NCBI GenBank assembly: GCA_001552515.1
Contig: BCRI01000067.1
Location: 1 to 39,099, forward strand
Length of the DNA: 39,099 nucleotides
Reading direction: 5' to 3'
From: Sphaerimonospora mesophila NBRC 14179 = JCM 3151
Lineage (GTDB): Bacteria > Actinomycetota > Actinomycetes > Streptosporangiales > Streptosporangiaceae
Shown: positions 38,844-39,099 of the stretch, one piece after another
Layout: the number at the start of each line of letters is the position of its first letter
Position numbering within the stretch: position 1 is the first letter of the stretch
The notes under the pieces: generated by a model
The model's input: the letters and a program-made list of their open reading frames with translations, nothing else
What the model was told of the DNA's origin: nothing
Databases searched by the model: none
Position numbers and translations under genes: made by a program

Positions 38844-39099
38844 ATGCGCTACGACCCCGCCTGGCTCGGCTCCGACCCGCTCCCCCAGCTCATCGACGGC
38901 CGTGAATCCCGGGAGGGCGGCACTCACCCGGTGGTCGATCCGTCGACGGGAGAGACTCCGGCTCGCTATGCCGAGGCGACGGCGGCCGAGGTCGAGGCGG
39001 CCCTCGCCGCGGCACGCCGCAGCCATGACGAGGGCGAGTGGCGGCGCATGCCCGCCGCGGTCCGGGCCGAACTGCTGGAGGCGGCGGCGACGGCGATCC
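38844..39099 (+). CDS. Aldehyde dehydrogenase, N-terminal part (cut by window end)
   Basis: The frame from ATG 38844 is open to the window end, 85 codons. It reads MRYDPAWLGSDPLPQLIDGR, then HPVVDPSTGETPARYAEATA and the helix EVEAALAAARRSHDEGEWRR, the conserved start of NAD(P)-dependent aldehyde dehydrogenases (PxxGxxL/I..., AFDEGxWxx). The catalytic parts lie beyond the window. A GGAGG is 13 bases upstream, a little far. It is divergent from the VOC pair. Confidence 0.8.
   Translation, partial: MRYDPAWLGSDPLPQLIDGRESREGGTHPVVDPSTGETPARYAEATAAEVEAALAAARRSHDEGEWRRMPAAVRAELLEAAATAI

Overview
High-GC DNA with frequent GTG and TTG starts, tightly overlapping genes and typical actinomycete families (FBP zinc-finger protein, PadR, PucR, RsbW-like ATPase, DrrA-type exporter). 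It looks chromosomal and actinobacterial. A Streptosporangiales origin is my guess from codon style and content, not something the sequence proves. I saw no rRNA, tRNA or CRISPR array.

Region 1 (1-8200). A VOC protein and an AraC-type regulator converge with overlapping stop codons. A quinol-dependent nitric oxide reductase (norB) follows, coupled to a small membrane protein that carries a transposase-like four-cysteine module. A 158-bp MITE-like element sits between CTAG duplications exactly where this gene meets a convergent three-gene ABC-2 exporter operon (ATPase, permease, permease). A TetR gene precedes the exporter and is divergent from an FBP-domain gene across a striking double palindromic operator.

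Region 2 (8200-14300). A mixed stretch with signs of decay: an RsbW-like ATPase, a TetR remnant without its DNA-binding domain, a membrane-anchored protein with two L7/L12-like modules, a NUDIX remnant, a lone TOPRIM protein, a small secreted cysteine protein, a PNPOx-like flavoprotein, a FAD monooxygenase and its probable PadR regulator.

Region 3 (14465-37742). A roughly 20-kb run of minus-strand genes reads as a catabolic supercluster. In transcription order: PucR regulator; VOC dioxygenase-like protein, FCD/GntR regulator, cupin, VOC; a truncated and an intact BMP-type binding lipoprotein, dual ATPase and two permeases (heterocycle or nucleoside-type importer); zinc alcohol dehydrogenase, VOC, SnoaL-like protein, TRZ/ATZ-type amidohydrolase; after a 313-bp gap, a Rieske oxygenase, KorA-KorB 2-oxoacid:ferredoxin oxidoreductase, HyuA-HyuB ATP-dependent lactamase-type hydrolase, acyl-CoA ligase and RraA-like lyase. 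A divergent M20 amidohydrolase faces PucR. The inferred logic is import, deamination or hydrolysis, ring hydroxylation, ATP-dependent lactam opening, oxidative decarboxylation of a 2-oxoacid to an acyl-CoA, and lyase clean-up, which suits a nitrogen heterocycle. The substrate is not determinable from sequence.

Region 4 (37800-end). Two tandem paralogous VOC genes and the start of an aldehyde dehydrogenase cut by the window edge.
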